Part shown: positions 16,421 to 24,977 of the stretch, piece after piece | Numbering within the stretch: the stretch's first letter is position 1 | Layout of the letters: every line of letters starts with the position of its first letter | Source: a virus | Virus record (IMG/VR): IMGVR_UViG_3300042298_000319 | Span: 1-64,000 of that record | Direction: 5' to 3' (one strand) | Length of the DNA: 64,000 bases | Program-made: the position numbers and the translations under genes | The notes under the pieces: model-generated | What the model saw: the letters and a program-made list of their open reading frames with translations, nothing else | Database searches by the model: none | What the model was told of the DNA's origin: nothing

Positions 16421-17116
16421 GTGGACCCGCTCACCCTTCTAGCAGCAGCAAATGCAGCGGTCGCGGCAGTCCGAAAGGGCTGCGAGTTGTACAAAGAAAT
16501 CAAGGGCACAGCGGGTGATGTAAAGGAAGTGTTGGATGACTTGAAGGAGCAGTACCACAAGATCGTCGACCCAACGCCGATACAGAAGCAGCAGTACAAC
16601 GCGGAAGTGCAGCGGGTGCAGGAGATAGCGAAAGCCGATCCTAATGACGTTTTCACCGACATTGGCAATCAGTTGGGTGCGTTGATGGACAGCTATGACG
16701 CAATCAGCAAGTTGTTCCTGAAGGAGCAGTTGGACGCGAAGCAGGTCTACAAGGGTGAAGAGAGTATCGGGCGGCGGGCGTTGAAGCGCATATTGATAAC
16801 GGCAAGACTAGACGCTATGCTGGTAGAGATTCGAGAGACGATGACGTACCGAGCGCCGCCGGAGTTGGGCGCACTTTGGAGTAAGTTTGAAGAGATGTGG
16901 CAGCGGATCGTTGCCGAGCAGGAAGAGGCCCACGCAGAAGAACTTAGATTAGCTCAGATAGCAAGATGGCGACGCAAAAGAAGAATAGCGGAACTCAGGG
17001 CAAAAGTGGCATGGATTTCAGCAGTCGTTTTCGTAATAGCGTGGGCGGTGGGACTAATGTGGCTAACGACAAGAAGCACGATTCAGAGGATGTACCTTGG
17101 TCACTTATCGTTGTAG
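16421..17116 (+). CDS. Membrane-tethered helical protein
   Basis: A 231-residue protein starting at GTG 16421. It is largely helical and charged (ELYKEIKGTAGDVKEVLDDL, WQRIVAEQEEAHAEELRLAQ), and a basic stretch (RWRRKRRIAELRAK) precedes one membrane segment (WISAVVFVIAWAVGLMWL) near residues 200-217. The orientation rule (basic side inside) would leave the long N-terminal part in the cytoplasm. It precedes the lysis genes and overlaps the next frame by 151 bp. Function unknown. Confidence 0.65.
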   Translation: MDPLTLLAAANAAVAAVRKGCELYKEIKGTAGDVKEVLDDLKEQYHKIVDPTPIQKQQYNAEVQRVQEIAKADPNDVFTDIGNQLGALMDSYDAISKLFLKEQLDAKQVYKGEESIGRRALKRILITARLDAMLVEIRETMTYRAPPELGALWSKFEEMWQRIVAEQEEAHAEELRLAQIARWRRKRRIAELRAKVAWISAVVFVIAWAVGLMWLTTRSTIQRMYLGHLSL

Positions 17117-17271
17117 TGATGGCGGTTCTTTTGATGTTCTTCATCATTATGCCGATCTTAGCTTTTATGTACTACGACATGTACTACGCGACGCAGGCAG
17201 CAGTGCATGAGGTTCGCAAAATGCGTGAGCTGCGCAAAGAAATACAACTTGAACGGATGTACGATAGATAA
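16966..17271 (+). CDS. Small single-pass membrane protein overlapping the previous gene
   Basis: A 101-residue protein in a different frame. A Lys/Ser/Asn-rich N-terminus is followed by a strong membrane segment (SLIVVVMAVLLMFFIIMPIL, about residues 46-65) and a charged C-terminal helix. The start is uncertain: the ATG at 16966 lacks a clear ribosome site, and the ATG at 17011 is a second choice. It ends 6 bp before the holin gene. It could be an accessory lysis protein, but this is unproven. Confidence 0.55.
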   Translation: MATQKKNSGTQGKSGMDFSSRFRNSVGGGTNVANDKKHDSEDVPWSLIVVVMAVLLMFFIIMPILAFMYYDMYYATQAAVHEVRKMRELRKEIQLERMYDR

Positions 17272-17277
17272 GGAGCA

Positions 17278-17793
17278 ATGATGCTGACGCTTATTTCGAC
17301 CCTTGGTGGCTACCTAGTCGCCCTCTTTCCAAGACTGTTTGATCTTCTCCAAGACCGTGCGGATAAAAAGCATGAGCTAGACATCCTGCACATGCAGATG
17401 CGCCAGCAGTTGGCGCTGACCGACAAAGGCTATTCCCCATCAGATAAGACTGAGGAAGTCCGCGAGAACGACGAGCAGGATCACCAGCAGTACATGGCTC
17501 AGATCGGTGCCATCTACAACAATCAAGAAAAACTATTGGAATCGTCCTCCCAGTGGGTCAAGGATATGACGGCGGCTACCCGCCCGTTCGTGACGTTTAT
17601 CTTTGTGTTCGAGCTTGTGCTGATTAACTTGCTGACCATGCTGTGGATATTTATGCACGGCGACAAGGTGACATCAATCGGCGAACTGATCCAGATCATG
17701 GAGATCGTGTTTGACGCCGACGAGATGGCGCTACTCGGTACCATCATCGCTATGTGGTTTGGCTCCCGTGGTAACTCGAAGGCTGGCAAGTGA
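17278..17793 (+). CDS. Holin, 3-TM gene-transfer-agent type
   Basis: A 171-residue protein with an AAGGAG ribosome site before ATG 17278. Membrane segments are LISTLGGYLVALFPRLF near the N-terminus, FVTFIFVFELVLINLLTMLW at about 105-125, and a C-terminal helix ending LGTIIAMWFGSRGNSKAG. The final WFGSRG motif and spacing match the 3-TM holin family described for gene transfer agents (PF11351 by memory). It would open the inner membrane for the endolysin encoded just downstream. Confidence 0.75.
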   Translation: MMLTLISTLGGYLVALFPRLFDLLQDRADKKHELDILHMQMRQQLALTDKGYSPSDKTEEVRENDEQDHQQYMAQIGAIYNNQEKLLESSSQWVKDMTAATRPFVTFIFVFELVLINLLTMLWIFMHGDKVTSIGELIQIMEIVFDADEMALLGTIIAMWFGSRGNSKAGK

Positions 17794-17864
17794 TTTACCT
17801 TGTCTATGCGCGGGTAGCCGCAACGGTGTTGCTATGTGCTTATTTGATAAGTAATCTGCCATGA
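17790..17864 (+). CDS. 24-aa membrane peptide in the lysis cassette
   Basis: GTG at 17790 overlaps the holin stop (GTGA), and the reading frame ends at TGA 17862-17864, which overlaps the endolysin start (ATGA). The product MIYLVYARVAATVLLCAYLI plus SNLP is one hydrophobic helix. Four-base overlaps at both ends leave no untranslated bases between holin and endolysin. It could be a holin modulator or only a coupling device for ribosomes. Confidence 0.5.
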   Translation: MIYLVYARVAATVLLCAYLISNLP

Positions 17865-18346
17865 AACTACCACTTGCCACAATTGCAATGATTAAGCATC
17901 ACGAGGGGGTGCGGTATAAGCCTTACAAGTGTCCAGCGAAGTTGTGGACGATAGGTGTGGGGCATGTGCTGTACCCCGAGCAGGGCAAGATGCCCGTCGA
18001 TCAACGCGATAAGTTCGCACTCAAAATAGAGGACTTCCGTGTATTTAGCAAAGAAGAAGTTGATTCGATCCTTGAGAAAGACTTACAGCGCTTTGTCGCT
18101 GGTGTTCTTCGTTACTGCCCTGACCATCTTAACGAAAATCGCTTGGGCGCGTTGGTCAGCTTTGCATTCAATGTTGGGCTAGGCACTCTCCAGAGATCAA
18201 CCCTGCGACAGAAGCACAACCGTGGAGATTTTGAAGGTGCGAAGCAGGAGTTTCTGAAGTTCACGAAGGGCGGCGGCAAGGTCTTGCCGGGGCTGGTCAA
18301 GCGCAGGAATGACGAGATAGCCCTGTATTTTGCGGAACCAAAATGA
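17861..18346 (+). CDS. Endolysin, T4-type lysozyme (GH24)
   Basis: A 161-residue muramidase that cuts the glycan strands of peptidoglycan. The catalytic region KHHEGVRYKPYKCPAKLWTI then GVGHV gives Glu15, Cys24 and Thr30, matching the spacing of T4 Glu11/Asp20/Thr26 with Cys in the Asp position, a substitution seen in many phage lysozymes. FAFNVGLGTLQRSTL and the ending GLVKRRNDEIALYF match the family. No signal peptide, so release depends on the holin. Coupled to the upstream peptide and the downstream spanin by ATGA overlaps. Confidence 0.92.
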   Translation: MKLPLATIAMIKHHEGVRYKPYKCPAKLWTIGVGHVLYPEQGKMPVDQRDKFALKIEDFRVFSKEEVDSILEKDLQRFVAGVLRYCPDHLNENRLGALVSFAFNVGLGTLQRSTLRQKHNRGDFEGAKQEFLKFTKGGGKVLPGLVKRRNDEIALYFAEPK

Positions 18347-18804
18347 ACCCCTACCTGATCCTCGGTGGTGTTCTAGCCATTGGCTTGGCGGCTGGGGGCG
18401 GGTATTATAAAGGCAATTCTGCGGGTAAATCTGAAGTCCAGCAGGCGTGGGACAAAGAAAAGGCTGACCAGTACGCCGCTTACGCCAAAGGCCAAGAAGA
18501 AGCACGGCAAAAAGAACAGGAATTGCAGGCGGCAGCAGATAAACTGCGAAGGGAAAAAGATGCGCAGATCAGGGATATTAATGCTCGCAATACCGCTCTT
18601 GTTAACAGCTTGCGCGACAGGCCGGAGCGCCCCGCCAAAACAGATACCGTGTCCGGTTCTACCCGATCTTGCAGTGGAGCCTCCGGCGCGGAGCTGGCAA
18701 AAGGAGATGGAGAGTTTCTTGCAGGGTACAGTGCCGACGCAGCCCGCCTCCAAGCAGCCCTCGACCAGTGCATCAAACAATACAACGCCGCAAGGCAAAA
18801 GTAA
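18343..18804 (+). CDS. Inner-membrane spanin (Rz-like)
   Basis: A 153-residue protein with an N-terminal membrane anchor (LILGGVLAIGLAAGGGYY, residues 5-22), then a long periplasmic coiled coil (about 30-95) rich in Gln, Lys, Glu and Ala. This is the layout of Rz proteins, which span the periplasm with Rz1 and fuse inner and outer membranes at the end of lysis. ATG overlaps the endolysin stop. The nested o-spanin at 18560 supports the call. Confidence 0.82.
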   Translation: MNPYLILGGVLAIGLAAGGGYYKGNSAGKSEVQQAWDKEKADQYAAYAKGQEEARQKEQELQAAADKLRREKDAQIRDINARNTALVNSLRDRPERPAKTDTVSGSTRSCSGASGAELAKGDGEFLAGYSADAARLQAALDQCIKQYNAARQK

Positions 18805-18811
18805 GGAATAG
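18560..18811 (+). CDS. Outer-membrane spanin lipoprotein (Rz1-like), nested in Rz
   Basis: An 83-residue protein read in the +1 frame inside the Rz gene. It starts at ATG 18560 behind GAAGGGAA. The signal peptide MRRSGILMLAIPLLLTAC ends in a lipobox (LTAC, Cys18), so a mature lipoprotein of about 66 residues rich in Pro, Ser and Gln is expected. A Pro-rich short lipoprotein nested in Rz is the classical Rz1 arrangement. It extends 7 bases past the Rz stop. Confidence 0.82.
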   Translation: MRRSGILMLAIPLLLTACATGRSAPPKQIPCPVLPDLAVEPPARSWQKEMESFLQGTVPTQPASKQPSTSASNNTTPQGKSKE

Positions 18812-18813
18812 CC

Positions 18814-20736
18814 ATGCCAAGTACATATTCTCAAGACCTACGTATTGAACTAATTGCTGCCGGTGAGCAATCCGGTACATGGGGCTCTACAACCAACAAC
18901 AACTTAGGCAACTTAATTGAAGATGCTATTTCCGGCGCTGTTGTAATTACAATCGACCCCGGCACTGGGGTGCAGCAAGCAATACTAGCCGCAAATGGCG
19001 CGATTGATCAGGCGCGTTGTTCGGCGCTTGTTTTAACCGGCGCTACAGATGATTTTGAAATTTTTGCCCCCCCAGTTACTAAAATCTATGTCATACGAAA
19101 CGAGTGTTCGTTTCAAGCTACGTTGTGGTGCGCTACTACAATTAACGGCACTACTGCCCCAATAGGCGCTTCCGGCTACATTATTCCTGCAAACAAAACT
19201 GTACTTGTTCACTCCCCTGATGGCGTTCAGTTCTACGACGCTATGAACTATTTAAACAGCGCACTACCAGCTAACAGCGGGGGTACAGGATTCCAAACTT
19301 ATGCAGTTGGTGATCTGCTTTATGCAAACACAACTACATCATTAGCTAAATTGGCGGACGTTGCTACGGGAAATGCTTTAATTTCTGGCGGAGTAAATAC
19401 CGCCCCTGCTTGGGGAAAAGTAGGGCTAACTACTCATGTTACTGGGGTGTTGGATGAGACTAATGGTGGTACAGGTCAATCTACCATTCCAGCGTTATCT
19501 GTTCTTGTTGCAAATACATTAAATACTTTAACCCCTGTGACGGTAACAGCAGGGCAATCAGTAAAGTTAAATAGTGGCGGCACAGCATGGGAGGCCTATA
19601 CTCCTTCAGGCGCAGGCAGTGTCACTTTTACAGGCACCGTCCCAGTAGCCCAAGGGCAAGTAACAGTATTTAACGACACCTCAGGCACTTCCATTACCAC
19701 TGCGCGCACGTATCAGTTCCGGGCAACAAGTGCGGGGCCCGCGCAAATTCAGTTATTTGAAGATACCGACAGCGGCGCCGACGCTATAACTATTCAACCT
19801 CCTGCCACACTTGCTAGTAGTTACACGCTGACGTTACCTACAACAGACGGCTCTGCTAGCCAATTACTACAAACAGATGGTTCTGGAGTTTTGACTTGGG
19901 CGACAATTACAGCAGGGACAGGGATTACTGTTACGCCTGCGTCCGGGTCTATAACTATTGCAGCAACAGGCGGTGGTGGCACTGGGGACGTAGTAGGCCC
20001 GTCTTCTGCCACTAACAATGCGATTGTTCGCTTTGACGCAACTACAGGTAAGTTAATTCAAAACTCGGTTGTAACTATCTCTGATACGGGCGCAGCAACA
20101 GGATTTACTACATTAAATGCCAGCAGCACAATAACAGGTAACGGGTTCGTCTCAAGTACCGGCGCATATAACTTTACTGCAAGTGCCGAATCTATTTTTG
20201 GTTCTACTGGGTTAGTTTCTATTGCTGTTGGTGGCTCTGCGCGTATTGACGTAACTATTTCTGATTTTCTACCAGACGGCGATAACAACATGGGGTTGGG
20301 TTCTTCTGGTAAACGCTGGACTGCGGTGTATGCAGTAAACGGAACTATTCAGACTTCTGACGCCAACAGCAAACAAGACATTGCTGATCTTGACGACGCC
20401 GAAAGACGAGTGGCGGCGCGTATTAAAGGGCTGATTAAAAAATTTCGCTTTAAGGATGCCGTAGCCACTAAAGGGGATGCAGCGCGTATTCACGTGGGAG
20501 TAATTGCCCAAGAAGTACGAGACGCGTTTACTGCTGAAGGACTTGATGCAGATCGTTACGGCATGTTCTGTTCGGATACATGGTGGGAGCGCGAAGAAGA
20601 TGTGTATCAACCCTTTAACGGGACCACTGTACGTAAGAAAGTAATTCACAAAACCCCAGTAGAAAGTGCGACTGAGGTTACTCAGTTAGGTGTGCGCTAC
20701 GACGAGCTTCTCGCGTTTGTTATTGCCGCTATGTAA
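18814..20736 (+). CDS. Tail fibre with C-terminal S74 intramolecular chaperone
   Basis: A 640-residue protein. The N-terminal domain (STYSQDLRIELIAAGEQSGT, residues 3-22) is a recurrent phage fibre start; residues 150-500 are repetitive beta sequence. The C-terminus from about 510 is a peptidase S74 domain: TSDANSKQDI holds the predicted autocleavage Ser515-Asp516, followed by HVGVIAQEVRDAF and YDELLAFVIAAM. S74 domains trimerise the fibre and are then cut off (established for endosialidases and T5 L-shaped fibres). Confidence 0.85.
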   Translation: MPSTYSQDLRIELIAAGEQSGTWGSTTNNNLGNLIEDAISGAVVITIDPGTGVQQAILAANGAIDQARCSALVLTGATDDFEIFAPPVTKIYVIRNECSFQATLWCATTINGTTAPIGASGYIIPANKTVLVHSPDGVQFYDAMNYLNSALPANSGGTGFQTYAVGDLLYANTTTSLAKLADVATGNALISGGVNTAPAWGKVGLTTHVTGVLDETNGGTGQSTIPALSVLVANTLNTLTPVTVTAGQSVKLNSGGTAWEAYTPSGAGSVTFTGTVPVAQGQVTVFNDTSGTSITTARTYQFRATSAGPAQIQLFEDTDSGADAITIQPPATLASSYTLTLPTTDGSASQLLQTDGSGVLTWATITAGTGITVTPASGSITIAATGGGGTGDVVGPSSATNNAIVRFDATTGKLIQNSVVTISDTGAATGFTTLNASSTITGNGFVSSTGAYNFTASAESIFGSTGLVSIAVGGSARIDVTISDFLPDGDNNMGLGSSGKRWTAVYAVNGTIQTSDANSKQDIADLDDAERRVAARIKGLIKKFRFKDAVATKGDAARIHVGVIAQEVRDAFTAEGLDADRYGMFCSDTWWEREEDVYQPFNGTTVRKKVIHKTPVESATEVTQLGVRYDELLAFVIAAM

Positions 20737-20745
20737 GGGGCTAAG

Positions 20746-23286
20746 ATGCCACTACAGAAACTACAACTGCGCCCCGGTGTAAACCGCGAGGGTACGACGC
20801 TCGCCAACGAAGGTGGTTGGTATGACTGCGATAAAGTTCGATTTCGTTCAGGTTACCCGGAAAAGATAGGTGGGTGGGCTGCACTGTCTTACAACACATT
20901 TCTTGGCGTGTGTCGGTCTTTGTGGAATTGGGTGACCTTAAAGAACTACAACATACTGGGGGTAGGTACAAATTTAAAGTTCTACGTCGAGAATGGCGGA
21001 ACTTATTACGACATTACGCCAATCAGAGAGGTTAACGACAACAGCCCTCTTAATGACATAACACTTGAAATTACAAATGGCTCTAGCACACTGACTATTA
21101 CTGACCTAAACGCTGACACGTTACAAGTAAATGATTTCGTAACTATAGCCGGTGCTATTGATTTAGGCACAGCAGGTACAAACGTGCTTGCTGCGGTTTT
21201 AAATCAAGAATATCAAATTACATCCGTAATAAGTAACACTAAATATACAGTTACTCTACGTACAGCTGATACTTCTGTAACCGGGATTAACTTTACAGTA
21301 AACCCTACAACATCTGTTTTAACAGTTTCTCCTACTGTAGCTATCAATAACGGCGAGATAATTACGCTACTGCCTACAATCGCAAGTCCAGCGGGGTTAA
21401 ATACAGGGGTAACTTATTACATAGTTAACGCTGTTAGCAACACTTTTCAGCTGTCGTTAACGTCTGGCGGTAGCCCTGTTTCTATAACTACTGTTGGTAC
21501 AGGACAGCAAGCGTTTTACTTTGTTCTTGAGTCTAACCGTACTGCCTCTAGTGGCACGATGGCAGCGGTCACGCTTACTTATCAGTTGCAAACTGGGCAA
21601 GCTATTTATACAGAAGGTACTGGGTGGGGCGCGGGTCCTTGGGTTCCATATTCAGCTACAACACTGACTGATCCATTTGCTACTGTTAGTGGTTCATCTA
21701 CTATTACAGTGACACAAGCTGGGCATGGACTAACCACTGGGCAGTATGTTTATTTTAATTCTATATCTGACACAGACGTAAGCGGTATAACAAATACGGT
21801 TCTGCAAAAAGCTTTTGAAGTTACTGTTACCGGCTCAAATACTTACACAATATCTACAGTCATAGGTCAAGCGCCGGGGCCTGTTATTACATATACGGCA
21901 AATGCAACAAGTTCGACGCAAGGTGGCACTGTTGCTGTGTTTTACCCGTCTAGTGTAGTTGCTAATAGTATTAGAACTTGGAATTCTGGATATACCACTG
22001 GTATCGGCTTACAGTTGCGTTTATGGAGTCAAACTAACTTTGGTGAACGCCTATTGTTTAGTCCACGTCAGGGGCCGTTATTTGTTTGGGACCCCGGCGC
22101 TGGAGCTACCCCAGCGTTTTCACAACGCGGGCAACTAGTAAGCGGGTTAGATGTGCCTAGTAAGATCGGTCAGATTATGGTGTCTGACATTACTAGGATA
22201 ACTATAGCTTTTGGTTGCAATGATATAGGTTTGTATGACACAACTGAATATGACCCACTTTTGGTTCGATGGTCTGATGCTGAAGACTATACTAGTTGGT
22301 CGGAATCAGTATTAAGTTTAGCTGGTTCTACCCGGCTATCTCATGGGTCTGAAATAGTCGGGGCTATACAGACACGACAAGAAATATTTGTTTTAACTGA
22401 CGCTGCTGCGTACGCCATGCAGCTTGTACCAGACGCTGTTTTTAGTTTTACTTTACTTGCAGACAATATATCAATCGTCTCGCCCAACGCTATGGCAACT
22501 GCGGCGGGGGTTGTGTATTGGATGGGCGTGGATAAGTTTTATATCTATTCAGGTCGAGTTGAAACTCTTCCCTGCGCTGTGCGTCAGTACGTGTTTACAG
22601 ATATAAACAGAGATCAAGAGTCACAATTTTTTGCTGGTACTAACGAAGGTTACAGTGAAGTTTGGTGGTTCTATTGTTCTGTATCTGGGCCTGACGGTAC
22701 AGGCACATTAGAGAATCCAAACAACATAGTAGACCGTTACGTCATATTTAACTATCTTGACCGCGTTTGGTACTACGGCAAGCTAGACAGAACAGCGTGG
22801 CTAGACTCGCCGTTAAGACAGTTCCCGCAAGCAGCTACTGGTAATAATTTAGTTGTAATTCATGAAGCGTCGGTTGATGATAATTCAACCCCTGAGCCTG
22901 CTCCTATTCAAGCCTACATCCAATCGTCGGATTTTGATATTAGTGATGGGCATAACTACGGCTTTGTTTGGCGGATAATCCCAGACATCACATTTGATGG
23001 GTCAAACACTACTGGCCTTACAAACGTAAACCCATACGTTAAATTCAAGATACGCCCTAGGCAGAACCCCGGTTCCGGCTATTACGCTGGGGTTTTATCG
23101 CCCGAAGTTGCCTCTAAAGATAGTTATGCGGGCACTCAAACTTATAACGTGCAGCGGTTCACCGAAATAATTTACAGCCGTGTACGTGGGAGACAAATTG
23201 CTTTCCGTATTGAGTCCGACTCATTAGGCACTCAATGGCAGTTAGGTGTGCCGAATATTGACGTAAGACCAGATGGGCGGCGTTGA
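20746..23286 (+). CDS. Putative tail nozzle / DNA-stabilisation protein
   Basis: An 846-residue, beta-rich protein. The start (LQKLQLRPGVNREGTTLANE then GGWYDCDKVRFRSGYPEKIG) recurs in podovirus-type proteins at the position of T7 gp12 or P22 gp10. The central part contains LFVWDPGAGATPAFSQRGQL and LLVRWSDAEDYTSWSESVLS, resembling beta-propeller blades of nozzle proteins. Insertions at about 120-330 are Thr/Ser-rich. It likely closes the end of the short tail. The next ATG shares its stop (TGATG). Confidence 0.65.
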   Translation: MPLQKLQLRPGVNREGTTLANEGGWYDCDKVRFRSGYPEKIGGWAALSYNTFLGVCRSLWNWVTLKNYNILGVGTNLKFYVENGGTYYDITPIREVNDNSPLNDITLEITNGSSTLTITDLNADTLQVNDFVTIAGAIDLGTAGTNVLAAVLNQEYQITSVISNTKYTVTLRTADTSVTGINFTVNPTTSVLTVSPTVAINNGEIITLLPTIASPAGLNTGVTYYIVNAVSNTFQLSLTSGGSPVSITTVGTGQQAFYFVLESNRTASSGTMAAVTLTYQLQTGQAIYTEGTGWGAGPWVPYSATTLTDPFATVSGSSTITVTQAGHGLTTGQYVYFNSISDTDVSGITNTVLQKAFEVTVTGSNTYTISTVIGQAPGPVITYTANATSSTQGGTVAVFYPSSVVANSIRTWNSGYTTGIGLQLRLWSQTNFGERLLFSPRQGPLFVWDPGAGATPAFSQRGQLVSGLDVPSKIGQIMVSDITRITIAFGCNDIGLYDTTEYDPLLVRWSDAEDYTSWSESVLSLAGSTRLSHGSEIVGAIQTRQEIFVLTDAAAYAMQLVPDAVFSFTLLADNISIVSPNAMATAAGVVYWMGVDKFYIYSGRVETLPCAVRQYVFTDINRDQESQFFAGTNEGYSEVWWFYCSVSGPDGTGTLENPNNIVDRYVIFNYLDRVWYYGKLDRTAWLDSPLRQFPQAATGNNLVVIHEASVDDNSTPEPAPIQAYIQSSDFDISDGHNYGFVWRIIPDITFDGSNTTGLTNVNPYVKFKIRPRQNPGSGYYAGVLSPEVASKDSYAGTQTYNVQRFTEIIYSRVRGRQIAFRIESDSLGTQWQLGVPNIDVRPDGRR

Positions 23287-24668
23287 TGGCTACTACTAAT
23301 ATAGTAACTACTGGGTCTACACAGTTTGTAGCGACCAAAGCACCTGCTCTACCTTTTGCGCCTGTTCAGTATGACCGTGGGTATCAAGACACTTTTAACA
23401 ACATTCTCCGGCAGTACTTTAGTACGCTAGATAACTTTTTAGGTCAATTTATGGCGTCTTCATCGGGAATTTTAGGCGTATACGGCGCGGGTACGGGGGC
23501 TGATGCTTTTGGTCGCTTGCGGGTGTCTAACCCCTACACGTTGTTTGATAGCCAGAATAGATTTCAAGCGGACAATCAATTTAGTCAATCTCTTACTGGC
23601 ACCGGTTCAGCTACTTATTTACCAAACGAGTCGTCTGTCAGTTTGCAAGTAACAGCTAACGGAGACGAAGCAATACGACAATCTTTGCGTTGTATGCCCT
23701 ATCAGCCGGGTAAAGGGCTACTAGTGATGTGTACTTTTGTTATGCCCAGCGCAACAGGTGTTACTTCGCGGGTGGGCTATTTCAACGCTAGTAACGGTGT
23801 GTTTTTCCAACAGGTTGGCGGTACTAAGTCTTTTGTACTCCGCACTAATACTAGTGGTACTCCAAGTGATGTAAGAACTATTGATCAAAGTGAATGGAAC
23901 GGAGATAAGTTAGACGGCACCGGGGCGTCGGGCGTTACGTTAAACACTAACAACGCACAGATTTTATGGATGGATTTTGAATGGCTGGGCGTAGGGTCGG
24001 TGCGTTGCGGGTTTATTATTAACGGCGAATATATTGTTTGCCATACGTTTAACAACGCAAATGACCTAAACAAAGTCTACATGACCACCGCTATCCTGCC
24101 AGTGCGGTATCAAATTACCCGAACAGCTGGCACAGGTGCAGCTACCCTTACTCAAATCTGTTCAACAGTTATTTCAGAAGGCGGGTATGGGCAGGTGTCA
24201 TCGCCTAATACAGTGCGCCGAACTACAGCACTAGGATCAATCAGCACTACTTTTTTGCCATTAGTAGCTATTCAATTAAATAGCGGGCGAGAAGGGGCTA
24301 TTGTCTTACCGCAAACCGTAAATGTTATGCCTACTACTGCGGGCGATTATGAAGTAGTACTGATGCTAACTGACTCTTCTCCTTTAACAGGCGGCGCTTG
24401 GGTTACTTCTGACTTCCCAAATGTGCAGTACAACATATCAGCTACGGCGGTAACGCAGCCTACACCTAGCCAGATTGTTGATCAGTTCTACATTACCGCG
24501 ACAAATCAAAGCGCGGGGGCGTCTTCAGAGCCTGTAGCTTATAACTTTGACACGCAGATTGGCGCGTCTATCGCGGGGGTAAGCCAAGTGTATGTTGTAG
24601 CGGTACGGGTTTTAACCGGTACTGGGTCTGCGATTGGCGCATTAAGTTTTTATGACCTGACACAGTAA
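23286..24668 (+). CDS. Virion structural protein, fibre/receptor-binding type
   Basis: A 460-residue protein. N-terminal helix (DTFNNILRQYFSTLDNFLGQ, about 35-54), then DAFGRLRVSNPYTLFDSQNR and a lectin-like beta domain with paired WMDFEWLGVGSVRCGFIING, a layout seen in phage surface proteins with jelly-roll or concanavalin-like folds. It lies after the nozzle gene and may attach to the tail tip. Binding target unknown. Starts on the last base of the upstream stop. Confidence 0.6.
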   Translation: MATTNIVTTGSTQFVATKAPALPFAPVQYDRGYQDTFNNILRQYFSTLDNFLGQFMASSSGILGVYGAGTGADAFGRLRVSNPYTLFDSQNRFQADNQFSQSLTGTGSATYLPNESSVSLQVTANGDEAIRQSLRCMPYQPGKGLLVMCTFVMPSATGVTSRVGYFNASNGVFFQQVGGTKSFVLRTNTSGTPSDVRTIDQSEWNGDKLDGTGASGVTLNTNNAQILWMDFEWLGVGSVRCGFIINGEYIVCHTFNNANDLNKVYMTTAILPVRYQITRTAGTGAATLTQICSTVISEGGYGQVSSPNTVRRTTALGSISTTFLPLVAIQLNSGREGAIVLPQTVNVMPTTAGDYEVVLMLTDSSPLTGGAWVTSDFPNVQYNISATAVTQPTPSQIVDQFYITATNQSAGASSEPVAYNFDTQIGASIAGVSQVYVVAVRVLTGTGSAIGALSFYDLTQ

Positions 24669-24976
24669 TGGAAGACGTTCGACAGACTTTGTACAAAGAC
24701 GAGGACGTGGAGTTCCTCTGTGACTACCTGTTTGACCGTACCTTAATCGCCATGCACTTAAATATAACGCCGGGGGCGTGGTCGGCGGGTAAGTTTAAAA
24801 AGTACTATGATATTTTTATTAACAAAATTGTACCATTTTTGAAGTCGCGGGATTACCATGAAGTGTACGCAACACCTTTCAAAGATGATATAAAAGCCCA
24901 GAAACTCATTAAAATGTTCGGACTTTATGCTTATGGGCAGAACATGGGTTTCGTGCTCATGAAACGGGAGATTTAA
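24668..24976 (+). CDS. Small GNAT-like virion-associated protein
   Basis: A 102-residue protein whose C-terminal half (YHEVYATPFKDDIKAQKLIK then MFGLYAYGQNMGFVLMKREI) resembles the end of GNAT acetyltransferase folds, where a residue pair near xxFGF precedes a final strand. It is too short for a complete, catalytically sound GNAT. T7 gp13, an internal virion protein, is similarly degenerate. Coupled to the upstream gene (TAATG). Confidence 0.5.
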   Translation: MEDVRQTLYKDEDVEFLCDYLFDRTLIAMHLNITPGAWSAGKFKKYYDIFINKIVPFLKSRDYHEVYATPFKDDIKAQKLIKMFGLYAYGQNMGFVLMKREI

Positions 24977-24977
24977 T

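Noticed and set aside
17861-18346. Inactive lysozyme, because Cys replaces the catalytic Asp
   Set aside because: Cys in this position is frequent in active phage GH24 enzymes, and the Glu and Thr are kept.
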